16,709 bases of DNA from CAZVWH01 sp964631175 (GTDB taxonomy: Bacteria > Planctomycetota > Phycisphaerae > Sedimentisphaerales > Anaerobacaceae). A program made the translations under genes and the position numbers. The DNA is taken from positions 1-16,709 of the forward strand of contig CAZVWH010000065.1 in assembly GCA_964631175.1 (NCBI GenBank), written 5' to 3'. The notes below the pieces were generated by a model. It ran no database searches. It worked only from the letters and a program-made list of their open reading frames with translations, and was not told the DNA's origin. Of this stretch, positions 1 to 6,113 are shown piece after piece. The stretch's first letter is position 1, and every line of letters starts with the position of its first letter.

Positions 1-120
1 GGTGTCTCCTGAGGCTCTTCGGATGGTGTCTCCTGAGGCTCTTCGGATGGTGTCTCCTGAGGCTCTTCGGATGGTGTCTCCTGAGGCTCTTCGGATGGTG
101 TCTGTTGAGGCTCTTCTGGA
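1..120. repeat. 24-bp tandem repeat, four perfect copies plus one diverged copy
   Basis: Units 1-24, 25-48, 49-72 and 73-96 are identical (GGTGTCTCCTGAGGCTCTTC plus GGAT). Unit 97-120 has several substitutions. The unit length is a multiple of three, so copy-number change would lengthen or shorten the encoded minus-strand EEPQETPS array without a frameshift. The array continues to the left edge, so its total copy number is unknown. Confidence 0.95.
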
Positions 121-146
121 ACTTGAGCTTTTTCTTCAAAGACCAT
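1..146 (-). CDS. N-terminus of a Glu/Pro-rich octapeptide-repeat protein (partial, runs off the left edge)
   Basis: The minus-strand frame opens at an ATG (144-146) with a good Shine-Dalgarno (AAAGGAG, complement of 155-161, about 8 nt away). It starts MVFEEKAQVP and then reads EEPQQTPS followed by four exact EEPQETPS octapeptides, open to the window edge, so the C-terminal part is not visible. The octapeptides come from a 24-bp DNA tandem repeat. There is no signal peptide or membrane segment in the visible 48 codons. Acidic, proline-rich repeats like this are usually flexible linkers or low-complexity tails, but the function is unknown. The clean RBS and in-frame repeat support a real gene. 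Confidence 0.6.
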   Translation of the reverse strand, partial: MVFEEKAQVPEEPQQTPSEEPQETPSEEPQETPSEEPQETPSEEPQET

Positions 147-283
147 ATATTTGACTCCTTTCACAATTAAATAAATTTAACTTTCAAAATTGTCGTCACA
201 GTACAAACGGTTTTTCGTCATACATTATCTCCGTCAATAACTTCAACAGAAAAACCAAAAGCGCAAAGGTTTTTCACTACCCT

Positions 284-420
284 AAAGTAAACCGATTTTG
301 CCGCAAAGTCAACTGATTTTGAGGGGAAAAAAGGCGGCAATATCACGATGTAAGCCCGCAATACCACATTGTAAACTCACAATGCCACGATGTCAGCTTA
401 CAATACCATGATGTAAAGCT
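284..420. repeat. 21-bp-periodic intergenic repeats (two families, 2 + 4 units)
   Basis: Positions 284-300 and 305-321 are 17-bp near-copies (AAAGTAAACCGATTTTG and AAAGTCAACTGATTTTG) spaced 21 bp apart. From 339 four further 21-bp units follow (339-359, 360-380, 381-401, 402-420), with consensus near AATACCACGATGTAAGCYYAC. The last unit overlaps the stop codon of the small basic protein gene (419-421). All minus-strand frames checked through the 339-420 block contain stops, so I do not call it coding. Upstream of 284, positions 162-283 carry no gene I can support. Confidence 0.8.
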
Positions 421-562
421 ATTTCTTGCGTTTCTTTCTTTCTGGCCGTTGGGTTAATGCAGAGGCGGCGGTACTCTTGGCCTTTTTTGAGGTTCCTTTG
501 CTTTGCAGTTGTTGGGAGGCGATTTTGCCTACTCGTTTTGAGGTTTTTTCGTTCCTTGCCAT
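419..562 (-). CDS. Small basic protein of 47 aa (conserved-hypothetical type)
   Basis: This ORF runs from an ATG (560-562) to TAG (419-421) and has a strong Shine-Dalgarno (AAAGGA, complement of 571-576, 8 nt spacing). The product starts MARNEKTSKRVGKIASQQL, continues through a Lys/Ser/Ala/Thr-rich middle with SALTQ near residue 34, and ends in RKKRKK. The pattern MARNEKTSK...KIAS...SALTQ resembles a family of about 45-55-aa proteins that I recall as 'hypothetical protein' in accessory regions of other bacteria. The strong positive charge suggests nucleic-acid contact, but that is inference. A short inverted repeat (581-586 with 594-599) lies in the leader. It sits beside the 21-bp repeats and downstream of a GGTATGGTGTCCCC motif, so the setting is accessory. 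Confidence 0.75.
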   Translation of the reverse strand: MARNEKTSKRVGKIASQQLQSKGTSKKAKSTAASALTQRPERKKRKK

Positions 563-604
563 AGTAAAAATCCTTTCAATAAAAGGTTACATTCCTTTTT
601 CCGC

Positions 605-624
605 GGTATGGTGTCCCCAGATTT
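605..624 (+). repeat. GGTATGGTGTCCCCAGATTT dispersed 20-mer, copy 1
   Basis: This 20-base sequence recurs at 1275-1294 (one mismatch), at 2289-2308 in inverted orientation (one mismatch) and partly at 2651-2665. This copy lies in the leader of the 47-aa protein gene. The motif resembles short repeats often found around REP-type elements, but no transposase is present here. Confidence 0.8.
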
Positions 625-769
625 AACCAGTTTATGAGACTGTACACAGATTGTATTCTTTTATAATCTGTTGTTGCATCTGGCGCAGAATACAACCCCG
701 CATTATGCCATATACGATGGGTCGTGCCGAAGATACTACCGTTTCCCGCAGAATTAGAGACCGGAGTCT

Positions 770-988
770 CTACTGGACCTTCTTAGCGGGAGCATTTGGC
801 TCAGCCTTTTGCACAGGAGCACTGGGTCCGGCCGGCTTCTTAGCTTCTACAGGAGCACTGACTTCCTTTTCGGCCTTTGGGGCAACGGCTGGTTTTGACT
901 TCTTGCAGCCGTCCACTACAATCACCCCAACAAGCAATGAACAGAACAGCAGAACAGTCACCCCAAATCTTGCAATTTTATGTTTCAT
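770..988 (-). CDS. Small Ala/Pro/Lys-rich lipoprotein (72 aa)
   Basis: The start is taken at the ATG at 986-988 because AAAGGA stands 7 nt upstream. A longer in-frame ATG at 1018 would place this Shine-Dalgarno inside the coding region. The stop is TAG at 770-772. Residues 1-27 form a signal peptide: basic MKHKIAR, a hydrophobic stretch through VLLFCSLLVGVIVV, then DGC with Cys28 as the likely lipidated residue (Asp at -2 is not ideal for a lipobox). The mature part is only about 45 residues of Lys, Pro, Ala and Val (PAVAPKAEKE, KKPAGPSAPVQKAEPNAP), most likely an extended spacer at the cell envelope. A perfect 6-bp stem (756-761 with 766-771) overlaps the stop but lacks a T tract. No function can be assigned. 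Confidence 0.7.
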   Translation of the reverse strand: MKHKIARFGVTVLLFCSLLVGVIVVDGCKKSKPAVAPKAEKEVSAPVEAKKPAGPSAPVQKAEPNAPAKKVQ

Positions 989-1036
989 TTCCTGGTCCTT
1001 TCGAAACAAGCCCAACATTTAGAATACTAAACTGAC

Positions 1037-1274
1037 ATTTCTCATATTAGTCCGGCAATACTGCCGGATTAAACGCCTGGCTACTTGCTACTCTGCGTAG
1101 TATGCTACGTAGCACGAGGCAACCAAGCCTTTCAATGCCACGATAATACCGAAATCTTCCTCGAATTACAATCATTAAGATGGCAAGGCCATAATCCCTG
1201 ATTTTTTATTTTATATTTTAACGAAGCCCTGAGCAAACATAGTGCGTCGAAGGGGGCTGACCCTCTATTTCCCC
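1037..1274 (-). repeat. Long dispersed repeat, copy 1
   Basis: It aligns with 2310-2494 in the same orientation. The best-conserved blocks are around 1128-1222 versus 2350-2442 (TCTTCCTCGAATTACAATC, then AAGATGGCAAGGCCATAATC and TTTTATATTTTAA), plus both ends. This copy carries an extra internal segment of about 40 bp with palindromes (1103-1114 TGCTACGTAGCA) and, at 1051-1068, an inverted repeat TCCGGCA/TGCCGGA. A degenerate 'CCTGAGC...GTCGAAGGGG' element is nested at about 1226-1255. This accounts for the gene-free stretch 989-1313. The minus-strand frame through it (67 codons) is judged non-coding because the similarity is at DNA level and includes indels. Confidence 0.8.
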
Positions 1275-1294
1275 GGTATGGTGTCCCAAGATTT
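1275..1294 (+). repeat. 20-bp inverted repeat, left end of the nuclease/OB-fold cassette
   Basis: GGTATGGTGTCCCAAGATTT matches the reverse complement of 2289-2308 at 18 of 20 positions. The two copies bracket the nuclease and OB-fold genes, and each directly abuts a copy of the longer repeat. Confidence 0.75.
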
Positions 1295-1313
1295 ATGACC
1301 CTATTTCTTAGTT

Positions 1314-1841
1314 CTATTTTTTTTCGCCGCTCCACAGCCCTAATCGGTTTTCTTTCGCCTGTTTCTCTAAATAATCGAACTGCTTCATAAACTGGAACGG
1401 CTCGTATATATAGTTAAAAGCGAAACCTTCTTTGATGAGTTTGGCGTTGATTAAAGTGCCATCTTCCAAAAATACATATCTTAGAAGTCTATTGTATTTA
1501 TCTATATTCGATTGCATTGGATCTCTGATTAAATAGACCGATTGCTTTTCCAAGAGTTGCTTAGCATACTGTGCAGCTTCCGGGCCAAAGTAATCTTCCC
1601 GAGAATTATAAGGATTTGCTATCTCAGGAGTATCTATTCCAATCAGTCTTACAGTTTCAATTTCTCCTCCAATATCGACTTTGATAGTGTCACCATCAAT
1701 CACTTTTACAACCCGGTAAAGAGCCTGCACTTCTTTAATAAACGATGACTTGTGAGGTAAAAAATACCCAATAAGAACTGCGATTAAAGCAGTCAGCAAT
1801 AAAAGGGAAATTTTATTTAATTTTGATTTGACCTGGGTCAT
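1314..1841 (-). CDS. Membrane-anchored staphylococcal-nuclease-like endonuclease
   Basis: The product is a 175-aa SNase/thermonuclease-family protein (Ca-dependent cleavage of nucleic acid phosphodiesters in characterised members). Residues 10-28 form one hydrophobic segment after a basic N-terminus, so the enzyme is exported or anchored on the outside. Family motifs are intact: VIDGDT with Asp49 and Asp51 (metal), VRLIGIDTPE with Arg65, Asp70 and Glu73, and DKYNRLLRYV with Arg118, matching D19/D21, R35/D40/E43 and R87 of the Staphylococcus enzyme. The ATG at 1841 is preferred over a TTG at 1850 because GGAG lies 10 nt upstream of the ATG but only 1 nt from the TTG. The start overlaps the 3' end of the OB-fold gene by 29 nt, so the two are probably co-translated. 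Possible roles are extracellular DNA use, uptake or turnover. Confidence 0.88.
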   Translation of the reverse strand: MTQVKSKLNKISLLLLTALIAVLIGYFLPHKSSFIKEVQALYRVVKVIDGDTIKVDIGGEIETVRLIGIDTPEIANPYNSREDYFGPEAAQYAKQLLEKQSVYLIRDPMQSNIDKYNRLLRYVFLEDGTLINAKLIKEGFAFNYIYEPFQFMKQFDYLEKQAKENRLGLWSGEKK

Positions 1842-2262
1842 TGAGAACAATCTCCGCCCGGCCTTGATAAGTCCTTATCAAGCCGGTGATTTCCACAGTT
1901 TTTCCTTCGTATTGGTTTGGATTGGGAAATTTGTATGCGGCTGACCTAAAAATTACGGCGCCAAACGGACTGGTTTTATAATCGGGACCAAAATTTAGAA
2001 ATGTAGTTTCTTTTGGGGTGTTAACATGATCTACTCTGCCTGCCACGCAGGCATATTCTCCCACGTGTTCTGGCGCTTCAGTGTAACTGATGCGTATGGT
2101 GGGCTTTTCTGTTCTCGGTGGTGGTGGTGTTAGTTTCCTGTCGCTTCCGCTCTGCGGCCTGGTTGATGCCGACTTGTTTGACAGCCATATCGAGCCGGCA
2201 ATTATTAACGCTGCAACGATAATAGCTATGGGTATCTTGTTTTTCTCAAAAAAATCCTTCAT
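1813..2262 (-). CDS. Membrane-anchored OB-fold nucleic-acid-binding-like protein
   Basis: The protein has 149 aa: a short charged N-terminus (MKDFFEKNK), one transmembrane segment (about 10-28), a Pro/Ser-rich linker (30-55, with TPPPPR) and a small beta domain (57-149). The domain reads AxEHVGEYACVAGRV, TTFLNFG, FGAVIF, KFPNPNQYEGKTVEITG and GRAEIVLNDPGQI, the usual pattern of an OB-fold of the tRNA-anti/'DNA-binding' type next to nucleases. Start ATG 2260-2262 has GAGGG 5 nt upstream; a stronger GGAGG lies further up. The overlap with the SNase gene suggests that the two act together outside the membrane, the OB domain perhaps presenting nucleic acid to the nuclease. That role is inferred; the fold assignment is from motif resemblance only. 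Confidence 0.75.
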   Translation of the reverse strand: MKDFFEKNKIPIAIIVAALIIAGSIWLSNKSASTRPQSGSDRKLTPPPPRTEKPTIRISYTEAPEHVGEYACVAGRVDHVNTPKETTFLNFGPDYKTSPFGAVIFRSAAYKFPNPNQYEGKTVEITGLIRTYQGRAEIVLNDPGQIKIK

Positions 2263-2288
2263 ACAATCCCTCTAATTAATCCTCCTCG

Positions 2289-2308
2289 AAATCTGGGGAC
2301 ACCGTACC
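2289..2308 (-). repeat. 20-bp inverted repeat, right end of the nuclease/OB-fold cassette
   Basis: AAATCTGGGGACACCGTACC is the inverted partner of 1275-1294 (18 of 20). It lies in the leader of the OB-fold gene, just upstream of that gene's ribosome binding region and next to the start of the second long repeat copy. Confidence 0.75.
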
Positions 2309-2309
2309 T

Positions 2310-2494
2310 ATTTCTACATATTAATCCGCTTGGCTACGCAAACAGGCCTTTCAATTCCACAATAACATTAAAATCTTCCTCGAATTACAATCGTTAAGAT
2401 GGCAAGGCCATAATCCCGGATTTCTTATTTTATATTTTAAGAGCTTGTCCTGAGCGAGCGCAGCGAGTCGAAGGGGTGACCCTACTATGCCCCT
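2310..2494 (-). repeat. Long dispersed repeat, copy 2
   Basis: Second copy of the 1037-1274 repeat in direct orientation. It lacks the extra palindromic segment of copy 1 and carries a clearer 'CCTGAGCGAGCGCAGCGAGTC' mobile palindrome at about 2448-2474. On the minus strand its last conserved block (CGGATTAATATGTAGAAAT) falls 55 nt before the OB-fold start, the same distance as the matching block in copy 1 from the lipoprotein start. Confidence 0.8.
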
Positions 2495-2748
2495 AATAAA
2501 TTGAATCAGATTTTCTTGTTCATTGTTCATTGTATTTTGTTCATTGTTTTTAACTACGAATGGTTCGACGTTGCTCACCATCTGGTTCGACAGGCTCACC
2601 ACCCTGAGCGGAGTCGAAGGGCTATCAACAAAAAACTCAGAACTAAAAAATGGTGTCCCCAGATTCCCCCAAAAAATGTACCGGACACCTTTAATTCCCC
2701 CCTGCTATTTTACAATTACTTTCAAAAAAGTTTTATATTCCGTTTTTC
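2495..2748. repeat. Gene-free spacer with TTGTTCATTG repeats and REP-like elements
   Basis: The stretch contains a short tandem TTGTTCATTG/TTCATTG tract (about 2516-2550) and duplicated GGTTCGAC..GCTCACCA (2570-2600). A mobile-palindrome-type sequence follows at 2583-2620 (TTCGACAGGCTCACCACCCT then GAGCGGAGTCGAAGGG). The partial GGTGTCCCCAGATT motif is at 2652-2665 and a variant TGTACCGGACACC at 2677-2689. I see no gene in it. Confidence 0.65.
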
Positions 2749-2766
2749 ATCCGCACCCGTGCGGAT
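2749..2766 (-). terminator. Hairpin directly after the endonuclease stop codon
   Basis: ATCCGCAC/GTGCGGAT forms a perfect 8-bp palindromic stem (2749-2756 with 2759-2766) touching the TAA at 2767-2769. On the minus strand it is followed by GAAAAACGG rather than a T tract, so intrinsic termination is uncertain; it may instead protect the 3' end. Confidence 0.4.
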
Positions 2767-3891
2767 TTATTCTCTTGTTTCAGCAACTTGTCTCAAATGT
2801 AGAAATACTTCTTTCAATTCATGCCTAACAGCGCTTTCCGGCTCATTGATTACCAATTCTTGATATTCGTCTATAAAGCGGCGACGCAGTCGATGAAAAA
2901 AATGCAGAAAATGTCGTAGAAAACCAATGCAATCTAAAATAGCAATTTCACGCTGTCCAAGTTTCTCATACATGCTTTTTGCATACTCGAAAATGTTTTT
3001 ATCGATTTCATCTGTGGTTATGAATATGTAATTATCGATTGATTTTCCACCTTTTGAGATTTTTTGAATTGCTCGACCAATATCCTCTCGCAACACTTTC
3101 TTCATTTTCATTTCATAAACAGTTCTCACGTTCTCATCGTTGATCAAGCACACTTCAACATCACCCATACTGCCGGTTTGTTCGTCAGCAGCATTGTGAG
3201 AAAGAAGGGGGCGGATTTGTTCTCTAATTCTATTTTTCGCAGCATTATATGCCGCAGCAACGATCAGAACCGGCAATCGACTACTATGTTTGCATGATAA
3301 ATGTTGCTCAACCAAAGTTATTGTATCTTCTGAAGATAATATTATTTCTGCTGAATGATTCTTCAATTCTTCCAACTTTTTTGACAGAGATTCTTTCTTG
3401 CTGTTGCGAATTACAATTAGCCTATGGATAACATCAACCAGTAACTCACTCGCATCAATTTCCCCATCTTTAACAAAATGCAAAAGCGATATTGTGTCAA
3501 TATATACCTGCCGAGGACGACCGATGATTTCCAAGTCTGTTGAAAGAGGATTATCAATGTTTCGTAGTGCGGGAGTCAGAAATGCCGTTGTAGGATTGCA
3601 TGGGATGTCTTTGTCAGCAATGAAACGTGATATATACCTTTCATCATATGTGCGACCAGAGAAGCAATCATTACTTCCAATCTCAGTATAGGGCTTAGTT
3701 GGATTAATATTCGGTTTATGTACCTTTGCCAACAAGCACGCCATCAATAAGCGAGCGCCTGCGCGATTACTAACACATTCACAAACATATTCTATTTTTT
3801 TAAGAACTTCAGGAGGGGCCTGTATCGGCCTGTAGTCCTCAGAGATGGCGCAGGAAAATAATTCGGACAAAATGTTAGCTGGGTCAGGCAT
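2767..3891 (-). CDS. Type II restriction endonuclease, SacI family
   Basis: The protein has 374 aa. Its layout resembles SacI: a helical N-terminal part with RLLMACLLAKVH (48-59), then PYTEIG...FSGRTYDERYI (67-87), and a C-terminal PD-(D/E)XK-like core. Candidate catalytic residues are Asp244 in GDVEV and Glu260 and Lys262 in YEMK, followed by REDIGRAIQKI and YIFITTDE, as in SacI's GDVQV...VEVRGK. The start ATG (3889-3891) overlaps the methylase stop as TAATG, so translation is probably coupled and the methylase is made first. Recognition sequence is unknown; GAGCTC would be only a guess from the family name. Family assignment is from recalled motif similarity. As usual for R-M loci, it sits among repeats and accessory genes. 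Confidence 0.75.
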   Translation of the reverse strand: MPDPANILSELFSCAISEDYRPIQAPPEVLKKIEYVCECVSNRAGARLLMACLLAKVHKPNINPTKPYTEIGSNDCFSGRTYDERYISRFIADKDIPCNPTTAFLTPALRNIDNPLSTDLEIIGRPRQVYIDTISLLHFVKDGEIDASELLVDVIHRLIVIRNSKKESLSKKLEELKNHSAEIILSSEDTITLVEQHLSCKHSSRLPVLIVAAAYNAAKNRIREQIRPLLSHNAADEQTGSMGDVEVCLINDENVRTVYEMKMKKVLREDIGRAIQKISKGGKSIDNYIFITTDEIDKNIFEYAKSMYEKLGQREIAILDCIGFLRHFLHFFHRLRRRFIDEYQELVINEPESAVRHELKEVFLHLRQVAETRE

Positions 3892-4808
3892 TAGATAATC
3901 TCTCCAAACAAGGGACTGCTATCGGAAAACTCCTCTGGGTCGTAGTTTGTCCACAACACTTCAACGCGTTTCCCTTTAGTTGCATGATTGGTTTTTTCAG
4001 GTGCGACACACTTGGTCCATTTAGGCTTATGGTACAGTTTGTCCATCAACTCACACTGATAATTTGAAATAGCCACTTTGCCCTTTGCGGCATTGAGTAC
4101 ATCTGCTAGATCGCAATGATCTTTATCAGTCATTTCGGTTCCATAAGCGTTATTGTCGCCGCGTGTTTCATGTATATAGGGAGGATCGCAGTAAAATAGA
4201 GTCTCATGTGAATCATACAACGCAATTACATCAACTGCGGGTCTGTTCTCAAACTGAACCCGCAATAAACGTTCTGCAATCCAGGGAAGATGCTCAACTG
4301 CCCCTAACCATCTGCTAACAACACCGCTCATGCCTGCACGACTGGTATTTCTGCAATTTGCCCAACGCCCGATTGAGGCTTTTTGGGCTAATCCCGTTCT
4401 TACTTGTCTTGCTCGAACATAAAATCGTCGAGCGTGTTCCATGTCCGAAAGATTTGGATCCAAATTGCAGGCTAGTGCGAATTCCTCCCGCGAGAAAGGC
4501 GTTAGCAGTATAGCCTGAATCAGTTCCTCTTTTTTATCTCGTAGTACACGAAAGAAATTTACTGCTTCTCCATCTAAATCATTATATGTCTCAATCGGTG
4601 ATGGGGCACGATTCAACAATACAGCACCAGAACCTGCAAACGGTTCACAGTAATGTTTACAAGAAGGCAATAACGGCAACAACCAATCAAGATGAGAAAA
4701 CTTTCCACCATACCAACCAAATGCAATTATTTTCTTAGGTTGGCGAAGAGTGCCAATTGGCGGAGGTACTCGTTTACCATTATTTCTTATGTAATTCTTA
4801 GTAGTCAT
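3891..4808 (-). CDS. DNA N6-adenine methyltransferase, D12 class (R-M modification enzyme)
   Basis: The 305-aa protein has the alpha-class (D12, Dam-like) motif order. Motif X is FGWYGGKFSHL (30-40), motif I is EPFAGSGAVLLNR (55-67, SAM binding), then YNDLD (75-79) and the catalytic motif IV DPPY (208-211), with VAISNY at 245-250. It transfers a methyl group from SAM to adenine N6 and would protect the target of the downstream endonuclease. The order methylase-then-endonuclease with 1-nt overlap fits a type II operon. Its own Shine-Dalgarno is poor, whereas a 14-codon ORF with a good one overlaps its start, suggesting re-initiation. No separate specificity subunit or controller (C) protein is visible. 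Confidence 0.92.
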   Translation of the reverse strand: MTTKNYIRNNGKRVPPPIGTLRQPKKIIAFGWYGGKFSHLDWLLPLLPSCKHYCEPFAGSGAVLLNRAPSPIETYNDLDGEAVNFFRVLRDKKEELIQAILLTPFSREEFALACNLDPNLSDMEHARRFYVRARQVRTGLAQKASIGRWANCRNTSRAGMSGVVSRWLGAVEHLPWIAERLLRVQFENRPAVDVIALYDSHETLFYCDPPYIHETRGDNNAYGTEMTDKDHCDLADVLNAAKGKVAISNYQCELMDKLYHKPKWTKCVAPEKTNHATKGKRVEVLWTNYDPEEFSDSSPLFGEII

Positions 4809-4842
4809 TGGAAATCTCTACTTCACCATCGCTCAGCTTCAT
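4798..4842 (-). CDS. Possible 14-aa leader ORF overlapping the methylase start
   Basis: ATG at 4840-4842 has AAGG 6 nt upstream and reads MKLSDGEVEISNDY, ending with TAA at 4798-4800, so its last 11 nt overlap the methylase ATG in another frame. An even shorter ORF (MKKRKKGEK, 4839-4868) overlaps its start by ATGA. Such nested mini-ORFs can couple or throttle translation, but they could also arise by chance. Confidence 0.35.
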   Translation of the reverse strand: MKLSDGEVEISNDY

Positions 4843-4879
4843 TTTTCGCCTTTTTTACGTTTTTTCATCTAACTCTGTC

Positions 4880-4918
4880 TATATTGATCCGCATAACATC
4901 CAAAATATTGTTGCGTCT
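4880..4918 (-). repeat. 40-bp dispersed repeat upstream of the R-M operon
   Basis: On the minus strand this reads GATGTTATGCGGATCAATAT plus flanks. It matches 6271-6310, upstream of the dus operon, along its whole length with a few substitutions and one indel. Both contain an AT-rich CAATATA box that could serve as a -10 element, but no convincing -35 box sits at 16-18 nt, so promoter activity is inferred only from position. Confidence 0.6.
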
Positions 4919-5036
4919 GCCAGATAAAACGCTGCTTCTTCGCCTGAAAATCTCACTTTTTCGCCTAACTGTCTTAAAATAATAACCCGTGTCGGACATA
5001 CTAACAACTAAAAAACATTGTGTTTTGTATAGACGT

Positions 5037-5129
5037 CATTCCGAGCGAGCGAAGCGAGTCGAGGAATCTGCTTAATTAAACAGATTTCTCCACTACGCGT
5101 CCATAAGGAACGCTTCGGTCGAAATGACA
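5037..5129. repeat. Mobile palindromic element (GTCATTTCGACCGAAGCG family)
   Basis: The arms GTCATTCCGAGCGAGCGAAG (5037-5056, continuing to the AATCTG at 5074-5079) and CGCTTCGGTCGAAATGAC (5111-5128) are imperfect inverted complements. An inner pair, ATCTG/CAGAT, flanks CTTAATTAAA, so the whole folds into a long imperfect hairpin. Sequences of this type are scattered through many bacterial genomes. With the 40-bp repeat it explains the gene-free stretch 4843-5156. Confidence 0.75.
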
Positions 5130-5156
5130 AATCAGCACAGAGCAAAAACATTATTG

Positions 5157-6113
5157 TTACAGGCCATACCATTGCTTTACGGCGGCGAGGAATTCTTCAG
5201 CCGTTTTTGCTGCAAAAAAAGCTTTTTGGGCTTTTCTACGCAAGGGATGAAGTTTGCAATAGGCAATCACGAATTTTCGAAAATACCTTATGGCCTTTTT
5301 GTGCTCGTAGAGCTTACAAATTAAATAGAAGTGTTTCAAAATTACCCGGCCCTGCTGCTCAAGAGTTGGGGCTAAAAAATCGTTTCCCGCGCGAAGCTGA
5401 TTGAAAATCCACGGATTACCAATCGCACCGCGGGCAATTGCCGCACCATCTACCCCGGTGTTTTTTATATTATTTTTAATTGTATCAACGGAAAATAAAT
5501 CTCCGCTGCCAAAAATTATTGTGCGGGGAAATTGTTTTTTAACCTCTGATAAAAACTGCCAGTTTGCCGAACCGGCAAATCTTTGGCAAACAGCGCGGGG
5601 ATGCACAATTAACGCATCGACCTTTCCAGCCGCAGCCCTGGAGCTGATGTTCCAGAAATTATCATAGGACTGATTTTCGAAACTCGTCCGTAATTTCATG
5701 GTTACCGGACAATCAACGGATTCTTTTACAGCATTATAGATTTCTATTACTTTATCAGGCTCATTCAGAAGAAAGCCTCCTCGCTTTCGGCGAATAACTT
5801 TGGGCGAAGGACAGGCAAAATTCAGGTCTATTAAATCGAAACCCGCCTTCCATACTACCTTGGCGGCCCTTGCCATTATTTCGGGGTCCTCGCCTAAAAG
5901 TTGGGCTCCTATCGGATGTTCATCATCGCCGGGTTTAAATGACGGATTATTAAAGACCCGCGGATGGATGACACTTTTTGCGAGCATTACGCCGGCAAAA
6001 GTCATAGGCGCTCCAAAGTCACGCGCAATTGCCCGCATAGCGTAATCGCTGTATCCGCTAAGCGACGCCTGAAAAAAGGGAACATCAAGAATTATATTGC
6101 CGATTTTTAGCAT
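5157..6113 (-). CDS. dus: tRNA-dihydrouridine synthase (DusB-like)
   Basis: This 318-aa FMN enzyme of the Dus family reduces specific uridines in the tRNA D-loop to dihydrouridine with NAD(P)H. The TIM-barrel part shows SLSGYSDYAMRAIARDFGA near the N-terminus and HPIGAQLLG (66-74). The catalytic-cysteine motif LNFACPSPKV has Cys101, followed by RGGFLL; MKLR lies near 158, VHPRAVCQRFAG contains the substrate-side His, and ARGAIGNPW is the phosphate-binding region near the barrel end. The C-terminal helical part is shorter than in some DusB. No clear Shine-Dalgarno precedes the ATG (6111-6113), but the start overlaps the TAA of a small upstream ORF (TAATG), which suits translational coupling. 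Which Dus subclass it belongs to cannot be fixed by eye. Confidence 0.92.
   Translation of the reverse strand: MLKIGNIILDVPFFQASLSGYSDYAMRAIARDFGAPMTFAGVMLAKSVIHPRVFNNPSFKPGDDEHPIGAQLLGEDPEIMARAAKVVWKAGFDLIDLNFACPSPKVIRRKRGGFLLNEPDKVIEIYNAVKESVDCPVTMKLRTSFENQSYDNFWNISSRAAAGKVDALIVHPRAVCQRFAGSANWQFLSEVKKQFPRTIIFGSGDLFSVDTIKNNIKNTGVDGAAIARGAIGNPWIFNQLRAGNDFLAPTLEQQGRVILKHFYLICKLYEHKKAIRYFRKFVIAYCKLHPLRRKAQKAFFAAKTAEEFLAAVKQWYGL

Noticed and set aside
171..236. Two overlapping mini-ORFs on the minus strand (ending FSVEVIDGDNV and reading MTKNRLYCDDNFES), the second resembling the start of a DNA methyltransferase
   Set aside because: Only 14-19 codons, no clear RBS, and the similarity to methyltransferase N-termini is too short to support even a remnant.
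284..420. Possible CRISPR array
   Set aside because: Units are 21 bp with no unique spacers between them and no cas genes nearby.
651..1022. 123-codon forward frame opposite the small lipoprotein gene
   Set aside because: Antisense shadow; no RBS or domain, and the minus-strand frame has a signal peptide and Shine-Dalgarno.
1132..1335. Minus-strand frame sharing the peptide GLWPCHLNDCNSRKI with the frame at 2351-2602
   Set aside because: The similarity reflects the long DNA repeat; the frames differ on both sides, start in unrelated sequence and lack RBS.
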